Positions 54,485 through 63,939 of a DNA stretch of 64,000 nucleotides are shown in pieces. A model generated the notes under the pieces. The model searched no databases and had not been told where the DNA came from. It saw only the letters and a program-made list of their open reading frames with translations. The translations under genes were made by a program, and so were the position numbers. Position 1 is the first letter of the stretch, and every line of letters begins with the position of its first letter. The stretch comes from Flagellimonas yonaguniensis (GTDB taxonomy: Bacteria > Bacteroidota > Bacteroidia > Flavobacteriales > Flavobacteriaceae), in NCBI RefSeq assembly GCF_029193885.1, contig NZ_JARFVB010000008.1, positions 62,001-126,000 of the forward strand. Reading direction: 5' to 3'.

Positions 54485-55001
54485 TTTTTCCTAAATATAT
54501 TGTTTCGAGTATATTGATATGGTGCAAATTGTGTCCAGCAATCATAAAACCAAGTGTCTTTGGAGTAAATTCAACTTGGTTCGCAACCCCCTTAAAGTCC
54601 AACATTTTGTCGGTCATATTTTTAAAAAGCAAAATCGAAGATTCCCTTACACATTTATATTCATTTTTTAAATCATTTAATCCGTAGTTTGTTCCATTGA
54701 AGTTGTTTACGTACTCATTTTCGTCAAAACCACACAGTGAACTTACATCAAACCTCGAAAATCGTAGGGCACGGTAGGCATATACTCGTTCACAATCGAT
54801 AATGTGCCTTATAACTTCCTTGGTTGTCCATTTATTCAGTGTATATGCATAATTCTCGTTCTCAGGTTCTATGAAACCGAACACCCTATTGGTTTCCCTT
54901 GCACTGTACTCCAGCGCATCCATAAGCTGGTCTGTTGGTATCAGGTCAAAATAAGGGTGGCAATAAATCGGGGCATCCCTATATAATGGATTCCGTGTCA
55001 T
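54462..55001 (-). CDS. DinB-family metal-binding four-helix protein
   Basis: 179 residues with the DinB/YfiT-like four-helix bundle. The metal-binding histidines are in KEVIRHIIDCERVYAYR and in the C-terminal MIAGHNLHHINILETIYLG. In Bacteroidota such proteins are predicted thiol transferases or damage-inducible enzymes; no substrate can be named. Not related to DNA polymerase IV, which shares the name. It overlaps the next membrane protein gene by 23 bp. Confidence 0.88.
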   Translation of the reverse strand: MTRNPLYRDAPIYCHPYFDLIPTDQLMDALEYSARETNRVFGFIEPENENYAYTLNKWTTKEVIRHIIDCERVYAYRALRFSRFDVSSLCGFDENEYVNNFNGTNYGLNDLKNEYKCVRESSILLFKNMTDKMLDFKGVANQVEFTPKTLGFMIAGHNLHHINILETIYLGKNEFKQND

Positions 55002-55444
55002 ACAAATTTTTGCTTTTGAATGCGTTGTTCAAATTTGCTTTCATTGTGACAAAGTCCACGGTCAAAATGGTTGAACCGCCAATTTTTGAAGATGGGAGAT
55101 AGAATTTACAGGTTGAAAGTTATTTGGAGCTTAATCAATCGATCAAGATGAATGATGATTTCCGGTTCTATCGTAACACGGGATAAAGATGATGTTGAAA
55201 CTACATTAAGATAAAAGTCTGGTGGTTTCCTGACCCATCAATAGGGGTATTGTATATCAACGGTCTCGATTTTGTCAACGCCCCTACCAAAAGTGTCGTA
55301 TAACTCTGGAATATATCAACGATTAAATTTCAATAGGGGAATTGGGCTTTTCAAATAGGAATATGGTCTCTTTAAAAGGGTATTGGTTTAATAATTGCCC
55401 CAAAGCCCCCAACTTAACACTAAAGTTTATAACCATATCATAAA
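55002..55444. other. intergenic stretch, nothing recognised
   Basis: 443 bp between two divergent genes. No ORF of note, no strong hairpin and no promoter match that I would defend. It must carry promoters in both directions. Confidence 0.6.
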
Positions 55445-55843
55445 ATGAACAGAAAAAACCTTCAATTGATAGTTTCATCCATAGTATCTATTACGGTAGG
55501 ATCGATTTATGGAATTTTTCCACATGTTGTATTTGCCAGAATAACTGGGTTTGAGATTCAATCTTTGGAATTGTCAAATGTATTTAGGGCGATTATGGGA
55601 TTGTATATCGCTTTTGGATTCTTTTTTATCGTAGCGACAAGGAATCCAAAATACTGGGTAACGGCCACTCTGCTAAGTATTCTATTTACAGGGGGGCTTG
55701 CCTTTGGGAGAGTTGCAAGTACAATGATCGATGGTGTGTCCATGATCTTTACCGTGGCTTTGATCATCGAATTCACAATAATGTTCTGGGGCATTGGAAA
55801 TTTGATAAAGTATGATGGTTCCTTCATGTCCAACCCTCAATAA
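55445..55843 (+). CDS. DUF4345-like small membrane protein
   Basis: 132 residues, four hydrophobic segments (about 8-25, 46-65, 72-89, 96-120). The pattern, a first helix followed by GIFPHVVFARITGF, then ELSNVFRAIMGLYIAFGFFF and GGLAFGRVASTMIDG, matches the DUF4345 family, of unknown function. It starts 18 bp before the AraC regulator gene on the same strand, so the regulator may control it or sense membrane conditions together with it. Confidence 0.8.
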   Translation: MNRKNLQLIVSSIVSITVGSIYGIFPHVVFARITGFEIQSLELSNVFRAIMGLYIAFGFFFIVATRNPKYWVTATLLSILFTGGLAFGRVASTMIDGVSMIFTVALIIEFTIMFWGIGNLIKYDGSFMSNPQ

Positions 55844-55861
55844 AGCAATAATTTTATTCCA

Positions 55862-56575
55862 ATGGATAATATAAGCTTAAGCATAACGGTCTACGGTAAA
55901 TATTCCCTGTTGTATGCAGTGGGATTCTGGACCTTGTTTTCCATGTTTTCTTGGCTCAAACATAAGATTGGCAAATTCATTGGTCAGTTTATGTTGTATT
56001 TGTTCTTTGCCGTATTGTCTTTCATAACATTTTATAGTTTGATTTGGGCAGGGGGAAAGCTGCAAAATCTAATTGTATATAGTGTACTGGTACCTTTCTT
56101 ATTTTATAGATTGATTGTGTTTTTTCCTTTTTTAAGACCCAAATGGGTAAGTAGGAGCAAAGATCAATTAACACCTTTAAAAGGGCAGAAGGACATCAAG
56201 TATCAAAAAACGGGTTTGTCAAGTGCTTATTCCAAGGAATTGAAGGAAAGACTAGAGAAACTCATGGAGGTGGAAGGTCTGTTTATGGATCCAGAACTCC
56301 GCTTGGATAGGTTGGCTCATCTATTAAATGTTTCTAGGCACCATGCTTCTCAAGTAATCAATGAGAATTTTGATATGAATTTTAACGACTACATCAACGG
56401 TCTAAGAATCCAAGAAGCTAAGAAAAGACTGAAATTGGATTTTGCAAATTCTTCCGAGACCATGTCCGACCTTGCTTATTCGTGCGGATTCAACAATAGG
56501 GCCTCCTTTTATAGGGCATTTAAAAAAGACACTCATCTTACTCCTAAAGAATTTATGCAATCGGCAGGTTCATAG
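55862..56575 (+). CDS. AraC-family regulator with membrane-spanning N-terminus
   Basis: 237 residues. The N-terminal third has about three transmembrane helices (17-33, 40-63, 67-88: YAVGFWTLFSMFSW, QFMLYLFFAVLSFITFYSLIW, LIVYSVLVPFLFYRLIVFF). A linker follows, then an AraC DNA-binding domain (about 135-235) with two helix-turn-helix motifs: LDRLAHLLNVSRHHASQVIN and MSDLAYSCGFNNRASFYRAFK, ending HLTPKEFMQS. It is a membrane-attached transcription factor of the short type, lacking the usual seven-helix sensor. Signal unknown. Forms an operon with the DUF4345-like gene. Confidence 0.9.
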   Translation: MDNISLSITVYGKYSLLYAVGFWTLFSMFSWLKHKIGKFIGQFMLYLFFAVLSFITFYSLIWAGGKLQNLIVYSVLVPFLFYRLIVFFPFLRPKWVSRSKDQLTPLKGQKDIKYQKTGLSSAYSKELKERLEKLMEVEGLFMDPELRLDRLAHLLNVSRHHASQVINENFDMNFNDYINGLRIQEAKKRLKLDFANSSETMSDLAYSCGFNNRASFYRAFKKDTHLTPKEFMQSAGS

Positions 56576-56611
56576 GTAAATGGTGTTTTTATTAGTTTCC
56601 GATCTTTCAAT

Positions 56612-56788
56612 TTACTCGGACTGCTCTGTAATTTTTAGCGCCAGTTTTTCTGTCATAGCCTGAATTTTCATGGAAAGTTGCATGCTTGATCGTATCGATG
56701 GAGTCTTTTCGAATTGTTCCCATACTTCTATGCTCTGGATAAGTTGTTTTTTTCGGCATGAATGTTCGGCCCCATGCTCATTGAACAT
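56612..56788 (-). CDS. hypothetical 58-residue protein, doubtful
   Basis: Short minus-strand frame from the ATG at 56788, charged and helical in character (SCRKKQLIQSIEVWEQFEK, MKIQAMTEKLALKITEQSE). No signal peptide, no family known to me. A longer version would need a TTG at 56833. Could be a real small gene or chance. Confidence 0.25.
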   Translation of the reverse strand: MFNEHGAEHSCRKKQLIQSIEVWEQFEKTPSIRSSMQLSMKIQAMTEKLALKITEQSE

Positions 56789-57143
56789 TATCTCTACTTT
56801 TCTTTCAAGGTAATTGCAAGCGATATTTTCCAATGGTTATTTACTCCAGATTTGTGGTCGACCTTAGGTTGGGAAACTATGCCATTGATCCTCGGCATCA
56901 GTATCCATTGGGGTAGGCTAATCTGTATCATATGTTCGGGAAATGTGTGGAGCCTTATAAGCATAGACAAAATGAGGTATTCCTTTTCCTTGTTTTGCTT
57001 TGCATTCCACAAGGTCGGGGTACCCAAATATTGCTCTTTCGATATTGAGTTTTCATTTTTTCGGAAGTTTTTTGAATTAGGCCCTTAAGCAAGATTTGCT
57101 GCCCCGCCTTGATTGGATGCTTTCACTAACTAAATCAATTTTT
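56789..57143. other. region upstream of the third susC, no gene supported
   Basis: About 355 bp in which both strands carry overlapping open frames (plus 56762-57088, minus 56794-57027) that have no family features and cannot both be real. It should contain the susC promoter, but no good TAnnTTTG element was found. Confidence 0.5.
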
Positions 57144-60100
57144 ATGGTAATGAAATATTATGTAATGATGTTTGTGTCGCTCCTTTGTTTTTCTATTGGA
57201 GCATACGCACAGGAAATGAATGTGTCCGGGACTGTGACCGACACATCGGGAATGCCCCTTCCAGGGGTGTCCATTGTTGTCGTTGGATCGACCAATGGAA
57301 CACAGACGGACTTTGATGGTAATTATTCCATTTCGGCTAACAAAGGTCAAACGCTACGTTTTAGCTACATTGGGCAAAAGACAGTGGAGCGGACGGTCGG
57401 TACGTCAAAGGTCATCGATGTCACTCTTGAAGAAGATGCCCAGGCCCTCGACGAAGTGGTTGTAACGGCCATGGGTATTGCCCGGGAGAAAAAGTCACTT
57501 GGGTATGCTACCCAAGAAGTTCAAGGGGATGAGGTAAGTGCCGTTAAGGCTCCCAATTTTGTGAACTCTTTATCGGGAAAAATTGCCGGTATTGATGTTA
57601 AAAGTAGTGGAACCATGGGTGGTTCCGCGAATGTGGTCATCAGGGGATACTCCTCCATAAACAACAGTAACCAAGCCTTGTTTGTTGTAGATGGGGTGCC
57701 AATTAGCAATGTCAATAACAATGGTGCCACCCAAGAAACCGGTAGAGGAGGCTATGATTATGGAAATGCCGCTGCGGACATCAACCCGGAGGATATAGAA
57801 TCCATTAATGTCCTAAAAGGTGGTGCGGCTACAGCACTTTATGGTTATAGGGCATCGAACGGTGTAATTGTAATAACAACAAAAAAGGGAAAACGTAACA
57901 AAGGAATTGGGGTAACGGTAAATTCTTCCGTTATGTTCAACCAATACAACCCAGATACTTTTGCGGAGTACCAAGATGAGTATGGGGCCGGTTATTCTGA
58001 TATTTTTCATCCGGGAGGGTTTTACTTTGTGGATCAAGACAATGATGGTGTTGAAGAGCCTTATGTCTTGGCGGATTGGGATGGGTCTTTCGGGGTCGTG
58101 CCATTTGATCAAAACCTAATGGTTTATCAGTGGGACTCTTTTTACCCTCAACTGGAAGATACTTACGGAGTGGCAACACCTTGGGTGGCGGCCAAAAATG
58201 GACCAGCATCCGTATTTGAAACCGGTGTAACCCTGTTCAGAAGTGTATCCTTGGATGGAGGTAGCGATAAAGGCCAGTTTAAACTGGGATATACCAAATT
58301 GAACCAAAAGGGAATCATGCCCAATAGCCAAATCACAAGGGATAACTTCGATTTTTACGCTAGCCATGATTTTACCGATAAATTGACCGCGGCGGCCAAA
58401 GTGACTTATGTTAAGACCACAGGTAAAGGGCGTTACGGAACAGGTTACGATTCGCAGAACTTTATGCAAACGGCCAGACAGTGGTGGCAGACCAATGTTG
58501 ATGTACAGGAGCAGAAGGACGCTTATTTTGCCACCCGTGAGAACATAACTTGGAATACAAGTTATATTAATCAAGACCTACATCCCATTTATCACGATAA
58601 CGTGTATTGGATGCGTCACGAGAATTATGAGACCGATTTAAGAAATCGAGTATATGGTAATGTCAATTTGAACTATAAGGTCAATGATTGGCTTGAGATT
58701 TTTGGCAGGGTCTCCTTGGACAATTACTCCGGGAATCAGGAAGAGCGCATCAATAATCATAGTACATCAGTTTCCCAGTATAGTCTTTATACCGAGAATT
58801 TCAATGAGATGAACTATGACCTCATGTTCAATTTTGAGAAAGATCTTACCGATAAGATCAATCTTCGAGGGACCTTGGGAACCAATATTATGCGCCAGAA
58901 ATACTCCACCTTCAGGGCGTCCACCAATGGAGGGATCAATGTTGATCGTTTGTATGCACTGAGTAATTCGGTGAACCCGATAGATGCTCCATCTCAATAT
59001 GAATACTCCATGGGAGTGGACGGTTATTATGCCAATGCCTCTATCGGATATGATGGACTGGTGTTCTTGGAGGGATCCTATAGATATGATGTGTCATCGA
59101 CTTTACCAAGTGATAACAATAGCTATGATTATTATGGACTTTCAGGGAGTTTTGTTTTTTCAGAGCTTTTTGAGTCCGAGTTTTTACCATTCGCCAAATT
59201 GCGATTGGGATATGCAAGGACAGGTAACTCTGCTCAGCCATTGACTCTTTATAATACTTACGATTTGAACACTCCTGTTGGGGGACAGCCTTCAGGATCA
59301 TTGCCTAGTACCAATAACAATTCAAATTTGACCAACGAAAGTTCAGAGGAAAAAGAGATTGGATTGGAGATGGCTTTTAAGAACAGAAGATTTGGTTTTG
59401 ATCTTTCGTTGTACGATAAGAGGTCATTTGACCTTCTCAATAACATAGCGGTTACGCCGGCAATAGGGTATTCCGGACAATGGATCAATACCGGTGAGAT
59501 GGAGAACAAAGGGATTGAAGTGGCCTTATGGGGAACACCTTTGAAAACTTTGGATTTTTCATGGAATGTAAATGTGAGCTGGGGCCAAAACAGAAATAAA
59601 GTATTGTCGCTGCCACAGGATTTGCCAGCCTTGCAATTGGCCAGTGTCCAATCCGGACTTTCCATCAATGCAGTGGTAGGGGAGGCATTTGGTACACTAT
59701 ATGGGTCTGATTTTGTCTATTTGGATGGCCAACGTGTTATCGACGAGAATGGCAACTATGCCGTTACCGAAAGCCAAAACGAAAATTTGGGAACCTTTCA
59801 ACCCGATTGGAAGGGAGGTATAAAGAACACGTTCAACTATAAGGATTTCTCCCTGAGCTTTTTGATAGATGTTCAAGAAGGAGGAAAGGTATTCTCCTTG
59901 GACACATGGTACGGAATGGCCACGGGATTATATCCAGAAACGGCTGGATTGAATGAATTGGGAAATCCGGTAAGGACTCCGGTTACTGACGATTCAGATA
60001 GTGGGGGGATATTATTGGAAGGCGTCCAAGCAGATGGCTCCCCCAATACAGTGAGGGCAAGTATGGATAGTTACGCCAACACCTTGGGGTATGCTGCTGC

Positions 60101-60368
60101 GCCGCACGCCCTACATGTTTATGATGCCAGTTTTGTTAAACTAAGGGAGGTGGCACTTACCTACTCATTGCCCCAAACACTTATTGCGAACACTTTTCTA
60201 AAGGGGGTCACTTTGTCGGCCACGGGAAGAAACTTGTGGATCATTCATAAAAACATTCCCTATAGTGACCCAGAGGCAGGTTTGAGCTCCGGTAACATAC
60301 AGGGTTATCAATCAGGTGCATACCCATCCACAAAAGATTATGGATTTAGTGTAAAACTGCAATTTTAA
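57144..60368 (+). CDS. SusC/RagA TonB-dependent transporter, locus 3, without STN domain
   Basis: Outer-membrane transporter, 1074 residues from the ATG at 57144 (a second ATG lies at 57150; the longer frame from 57096 has no signal peptide). Signal MVMKYYVMMFVSLLCFSIGAYAQ is directly followed by the carboxypeptidase-regulatory-like domain (NVSGTVTDTSGMPLPGVSIV), so the STN domain of the other two SusC proteins is absent. Plug (ALDEVVVTAMGIAREKKSLG, FVVDGVPISNVNNNG, KGGAATALYGYRASNGVIVI) and barrel follow, ending DYGFSVKLQF. No fecR or sigma gene is nearby, so it is regulated another way. Its susD partner follows after 10 bp. Substrate unknown. Confidence 0.95.
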   Translation: MVMKYYVMMFVSLLCFSIGAYAQEMNVSGTVTDTSGMPLPGVSIVVVGSTNGTQTDFDGNYSISANKGQTLRFSYIGQKTVERTVGTSKVIDVTLEEDAQALDEVVVTAMGIAREKKSLGYATQEVQGDEVSAVKAPNFVNSLSGKIAGIDVKSSGTMGGSANVVIRGYSSINNSNQALFVVDGVPISNVNNNGATQETGRGGYDYGNAAADINPEDIESINVLKGGAATALYGYRASNGVIVITTKKGKRNKGIGVTVNSSVMFNQYNPDTFAEYQDEYGAGYSDIFHPGGFYFVDQDNDGVEEPYVLADWDGSFGVVPFDQNLMVYQWDSFYPQLEDTYGVATPWVAAKNGPASVFETGVTLFRSVSLDGGSDKGQFKLGYTKLNQKGIMPNSQITRDNFDFYASHDFTDKLTAAAKVTYVKTTGKGRYGTGYDSQNFMQTARQWWQTNVDVQEQKDAYFATRENITWNTSYINQDLHPIYHDNVYWMRHENYETDLRNRVYGNVNLNYKVNDWLEIFGRVSLDNYSGNQEERINNHSTSVSQYSLYTENFNEMNYDLMFNFEKDLTDKINLRGTLGTNIMRQKYSTFRASTNGGINVDRLYALSNSVNPIDAPSQYEYSMGVDGYYANASIGYDGLVFLEGSYRYDVSSTLPSDNNSYDYYGLSGSFVFSELFESEFLPFAKLRLGYARTGNSAQPLTLYNTYDLNTPVGGQPSGSLPSTNNNSNLTNESSEEKEIGLEMAFKNRRFGFDLSLYDKRSFDLLNNIAVTPAIGYSGQWINTGEMENKGIEVALWGTPLKTLDFSWNVNVSWGQNRNKVLSLPQDLPALQLASVQSGLSINAVVGEAFGTLYGSDFVYLDGQRVIDENGNYAVTESQNENLGTFQPDWKGGIKNTFNYKDFSLSFLIDVQEGGKVFSLDTWYGMATGLYPETAGLNELGNPVRTPVTDDSDSGGILLEGVQADGSPNTVRASMDSYANTLGYAAAPHALHVYDASFVKLREVALTYSLPQTLIANTFLKGVTLSATGRNLWIIHKNIPYSDPEAGLSSGNIQGYQSGAYPSTKDYGFSVKLQF

Positions 60369-60378
60369 AAAAGTAACA

Positions 60379-61809
60379 ATGAAAAAAACAATATATATAA
60401 TTCTCGCTATAGGAATGTTTTTCGGATGCGAGGACTTTGAAGATTGGAATGTTGATGAGACGAATCCCAGCAGTGTTCCAGCAAGTTATTTGGTGACCAA
60501 TGCCGAAAAGAATTTGTTTACTACCATGACAAGTACAAGTGTGAACTATAATATTTTTAAGCTGTTCGCACAATATTGGAACGAGACCCAATATACGGAC
60601 GAGGTAAACTACGATATAAGGGGCAGGGATATCGGAGGAAATTTCTTTCTCTATTTATATCGCGATGTATTGAACGATCTCCAGGAAGCAAAGCGACTTA
60701 TAGATGAGGATATTACATTGAGTTCGAGTTACAAGTCCACCCAATCAGGTGTATTGGAAGTTCTGGAAGTATACACGTGGCACGTACTGGTGGATACCTA
60801 TGGCAATATTCCCTACACCGAATCCTTATTAGGTGTGGATAATCTCACCCCTGTATACGATGATGATAGTGAAATTTACAATGATTTATTTGCAAGATTG
60901 GATAATGCCATTGTACAGTTGAATGCCGATTCCGAATCTTTTGGATCTGCCGATTTGATTTATAATGGATCGACTGCCCAATGGATAAAATTCGCCAATT
61001 CTTTGAAATTGAAAATGGCCGTCAGAATTTCCGATTATGATCAGGATATGGCTCAACAGCTTGCTTCTGAAGCGGTTTCTCAAGGTGTTTTAACTTCCAA
61101 TACCGACAATGCTTCATTTCCCTTTGAGACGGCACCTCCCAACACCAATCCTGTTTGGACGAGTTTGGTTCAATCTGGCCGAAATGATTTTGTAGTGGCC
61201 AATACCTTTGTCGACATCATTTCACCGCTCAATGACCCAAGAGCATCTGTTTTTATGGATGACAATGTATTTCCATACGAGGGCGGTATTTATGGAACAG
61301 GGAGTTCCTATACGGATTTCACACATATTGGTGATGCGTGGCATACGCCGGACCTTGAAGGGATCATATTAAGTTATGACGAGGTCCAATTCCTGTTGGC
61401 CGAAGCCGTTGAAAGAGGACTTGTTTCAGGTAATGCCGAATCTTTTTACCAAGAAGGAATTAGGGCATCCATAACGTATTGGGGAGGGGCCCAAGAAGAT
61501 ATTGATGCATATTTGGCCCAATCTGAGGTGGCCTACAATGCCGGTAATTGGAAGGAATCCATCGGTGTCCAAAAATACATAGCCTTGTACGGGCGTGGTT
61601 TTGAGGCATGGTCCACGTGGAGACTTTTGGACTATCCGAACACATTTATCCGTCCTGTAATATCGGGTGAACCTGTGCCAAGACGCTATTTGTACGGCAA
61701 CGACGAAGGCGATGTCAATAGTGTAAACTATGAGGCAGCAAGTACTGCCATGGGCGGAGACCTAAAGAGCTCAAGGGTATTTTGGGATATTGTTGGGCAA
61801 GGCAATTAA
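60379..61809 (+). CDS. SusD-like outer-membrane lipoprotein, locus 3 (SusD-like_2 type)
   Basis: 476 residues; signal MKKTIYIILAIGMFFGC with lipobox Cys. The opening EDFEDWNVDETNPSSVPASYLVTNAEKNLFTTM and the later LFAQYWNETQYTDEVNY, DTYGNIPYTESLLG, LKMAVRISDYDQDMAQQLA and YDEVQFLLAEAVERG are typical of the second SusD subfamily (SusD-like_2), different from the SusD proteins of loci 1 and 2. It is the lid and receptor for the SusC protein 10 bp upstream. The next gene begins 94 bp after the stop. Confidence 0.94.
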   Translation: MKKTIYIILAIGMFFGCEDFEDWNVDETNPSSVPASYLVTNAEKNLFTTMTSTSVNYNIFKLFAQYWNETQYTDEVNYDIRGRDIGGNFFLYLYRDVLNDLQEAKRLIDEDITLSSSYKSTQSGVLEVLEVYTWHVLVDTYGNIPYTESLLGVDNLTPVYDDDSEIYNDLFARLDNAIVQLNADSESFGSADLIYNGSTAQWIKFANSLKLKMAVRISDYDQDMAQQLASEAVSQGVLTSNTDNASFPFETAPPNTNPVWTSLVQSGRNDFVVANTFVDIISPLNDPRASVFMDDNVFPYEGGIYGTGSSYTDFTHIGDAWHTPDLEGIILSYDEVQFLLAEAVERGLVSGNAESFYQEGIRASITYWGGAQEDIDAYLAQSEVAYNAGNWKESIGVQKYIALYGRGFEAWSTWRLLDYPNTFIRPVISGEPVPRRYLYGNDEGDVNSVNYEAASTAMGGDLKSSRVFWDIVGQGN

Positions 61810-61903
61810 GGCCCAAAGTTCTTATCTAACCATTAAATCAAGGCATTTCAGGGTCATTATTGGCCCTGGAGTGCCTATTGTTGATTTCAATAAACTAGTC
61901 ATC

Positions 61904-62587
61904 ATGAAATATTATATATTGATACCGCTGTTTCTATGTACTGCGGTTTTTTCATTTGCACAGAAGAACGGATCCAATCTAAGATCGGGTCAAATGCAAA
62001 GCTATAATCCCATACTTTCGAGCAGCGTAAATGATTTTGTTGGCTCCGATAACCCCATTGAGGGGTCAAGGTTTGTATTTGAAGATTTTGATAAGAGTGG
62101 TACTATCTATACAGCTAATCAATTGTACCGAACCGAGGGATTGAACATTGATGCACTTAAGCACGATATCATATTAAAAGTTGGCCAGGATTCGATTCTT
62201 GTGCTGGATAAAAACAATATTGATTCATTGAAAATAAATGGACGACTTTTTAAAAAAATCGAGAAAGATGATAGGTTATTTGAAGTGTTGTACCAGAATC
62301 CAGGGATTGCTTTGTTGGGAAGGTATGATTGTCAAATAAAGAAAGGAAATATGAATGTGATGAAGGGGACTACCGAAAAGGATAGCTATAAAATTACCGA
62401 AAGCCATTTTTTGTTCATCGAGGGGAAGGGAATTGAGGCATTCTCAATGCGCAAAAAGGATGTTTTAAACCACTTCGATGACAAACGATTTGAAATAAAG
62501 GCCTATGTCCAAGAAAATAATTTGGATTTCAAGCATTTGAAGGACGTGGTCAAAATCTTTGATTTTTATTACACAACAAAGGATTGA
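61904..62587 (+). CDS. exported protein of unknown function downstream of susCD
   Basis: 227 residues from the ATG at 61904, which gives the signal peptide MKYYILIPLFLCTAVFSFAQ; a longer frame from 61790 overlaps the susD gene and lacks one. The mature protein has no lipobox, no repeats, and an alternating beta pattern (RTEGLNIDALKHDIILKVGQ, SLKINGRLFKKIEKDDRLF, GIALLGRYDCQIKKGN) of a kind often seen in unnamed Bacteroidota periplasmic proteins. Position suggests co-transcription with locus 3. Function not recognised. Confidence 0.8.
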   Translation: MKYYILIPLFLCTAVFSFAQKNGSNLRSGQMQSYNPILSSSVNDFVGSDNPIEGSRFVFEDFDKSGTIYTANQLYRTEGLNIDALKHDIILKVGQDSILVLDKNNIDSLKINGRLFKKIEKDDRLFEVLYQNPGIALLGRYDCQIKKGNMNVMKGTTEKDSYKITESHFLFIEGKGIEAFSMRKKDVLNHFDDKRFEIKAYVQENNLDFKHLKDVVKIFDFYYTTKD

Positions 62588-62592
62588 CATTA

Positions 62593-62618
62593 TCCATCAT
62601 AGAGTGATCTATGATGGA
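62593..62618 (+). terminator. hairpin after locus 3, possible terminator
   Basis: TCCATCATAGA (62593-62603) pairs with TCTATGATGGA (62608-62618) over 11 bp around a GTGA loop of the GNRA type; TGAC/GTCA outside could lengthen it. No T run follows, so it may be an RNA-stabilising stem instead of a simple terminator. It begins 6 bp past the stop codon. Confidence 0.45.
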
Positions 62619-62997
62619 GTCAATACCCTCTTTTAATAGCTGATCATTGTCTCCAAGAGCTTATTGTTCTGAAAGCTCGATGATCATTTTTCACCCACTT
62701 AATGAGTGGCTTTCGCGTTGAAATATCAATGAAGTACGTTGTTAATAAACTAGAATTGTGGTATATCGTCTGTTCCGTGTAACCATCCTGTTTCACTTTT
62801 TGTTTCCTCCATATTGTCCCATTTGATGAGTTGGGAAGGTAGGATACCTAAATTTAGGATTCCTGTCAGCACAATGATCAATTATAAAAATCCGGCCGAT
62901 CTGGCAAATTTATTTGAACACATATCTTGATTCAATTGTTGTGTAAATAAAGTGGATTCAAAGATTTGAATAAAGTCATGAAACCCAACAATTAAGT
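62619..62997. other. intergenic stretch, nothing recognised
   Basis: About 380 bp between the ends of two convergent genes. No ORF, repeat or structured element that I can support. Confidence 0.6.
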
Positions 62998-63022
62998 AAG
63001 GCCCCCTTGAAAAGAGGGCCTT
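62998..63022 (-). terminator. hairpin after the lipoprotein gene, possible terminator
   Basis: On the minus strand AAGGCCCTCTT pairs with AAGGGGGCCTT (11 bp, one G-T pair, 3-base loop). It lies 27 bp past the lipoprotein stop but has no clear T run. Confidence 0.5.
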
Positions 63023-63049
63023 GCAACGGGTTGGAGCAATGGAACTACT

Positions 63050-63811
63050 CTACCAGGCCAACTCGTAAGTGTTTCCACTTCCCATGGTCAGTGTTGCTGT
63101 TTGGTTACCGGTAAACACCAGTGTGCCGTTGTAATTATAGGTGTTACCATTCGATGTTTCGCCGACGAAACTTGCATAAATCGTTCCTGAGGTCACATTG
63201 TGGTTTGACTTTAAAATGTTAAGGTCCGTTGTGCTTAGTTCAATGCTGCTGGTAAAGGAATTTTCGTTTCGTACGAACGATTCCTGTGAGCCTGATACTG
63301 TATAGGACTCGTTTACCAGATAGCTTGGTGCATCTTTTTCCAAGTTTATAATGTTCATGCTGGCATTGGTGCTTCCATCCGAACTGATTCTTGGACCATC
63401 ATAATTGACTGTGCCCGTTAGTTCAAAATCTGCAGTTGTTGGATTAAGATCGGAATCACAGTCTATGATCCAGTCCCATGTAAGGTTTGCGCTATAGGTG
63501 ATGTTGCCCGATTGACCTGAAATGCTGTATGAGGAACCGTACTCCTCCCCACATGAATAATCTTCTACTTTACTGGATTCAGGTGCAGTGCCTTCGATTG
63601 TGTAGATAGCTTGGCTGGTCTGCTCTACCATTCCGCCTGATTCGGGGGACACTGACATGGAGATGGCTTCTGCCGCTTCTTCCTCCGTAATGGCACCATC
63701 GGTTTCCCCAGTGGATTCATCATCGTCACTGCACGAAACCATGGCCAAGGCAAATATCGACATTCCAATAAATAACATTCTACCTTTCCATATCTTACCA
63801 AATGAATTCAT
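63050..63811 (-). CDS. secreted lipoprotein, unknown function
   Basis: 253 residues. The signal MNSFGKIWKGRMLFIGMSIFALAMVSC has a lipobox Cys and is followed by SDDDESTGETDG, the acidic stretch linked with surface export of lipoproteins in this phylum. The mature part is rich in Ser, Thr, Asn and Gly with beta-strand alternation (YSISGQSGNITYSANLTWDW, FELTGTVNYDGPRIS, TYNYNGTLVFTGNQTATLTM) and two cysteines (YSCGEEYG, IIDCDSD) that may form a disulfide. No family recognised. Probably monocistronic. Confidence 0.8.
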   Translation of the reverse strand: MNSFGKIWKGRMLFIGMSIFALAMVSCSDDDESTGETDGAITEEEAAEAISMSVSPESGGMVEQTSQAIYTIEGTAPESSKVEDYSCGEEYGSSYSISGQSGNITYSANLTWDWIIDCDSDLNPTTADFELTGTVNYDGPRISSDGSTNASMNIINLEKDAPSYLVNESYTVSGSQESFVRNENSFTSSIELSTTDLNILKSNHNVTSGTIYASFVGETSNGNTYNYNGTLVFTGNQTATLTMGSGNTYELAW

Positions 63812-63939
63812 TTTTTTCAGGATTTAAGGTTTGAAGATTAATTTTCCCTGTTGTTGTTTTTAGGCTAAACTACCTTGTGTGTTTCCCGATTCATGCCTAA
63901 AATTGGGCGAGGCTGCAATTTTTTGAGGTGAAAATGCCA

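Noticed and set aside
56762..57088. 109-codon plus-strand frame before the third susC
   Set aside because: Composition rich in W, F and C without any domain, overlapped by open frames on the other strand; not supported as a gene.
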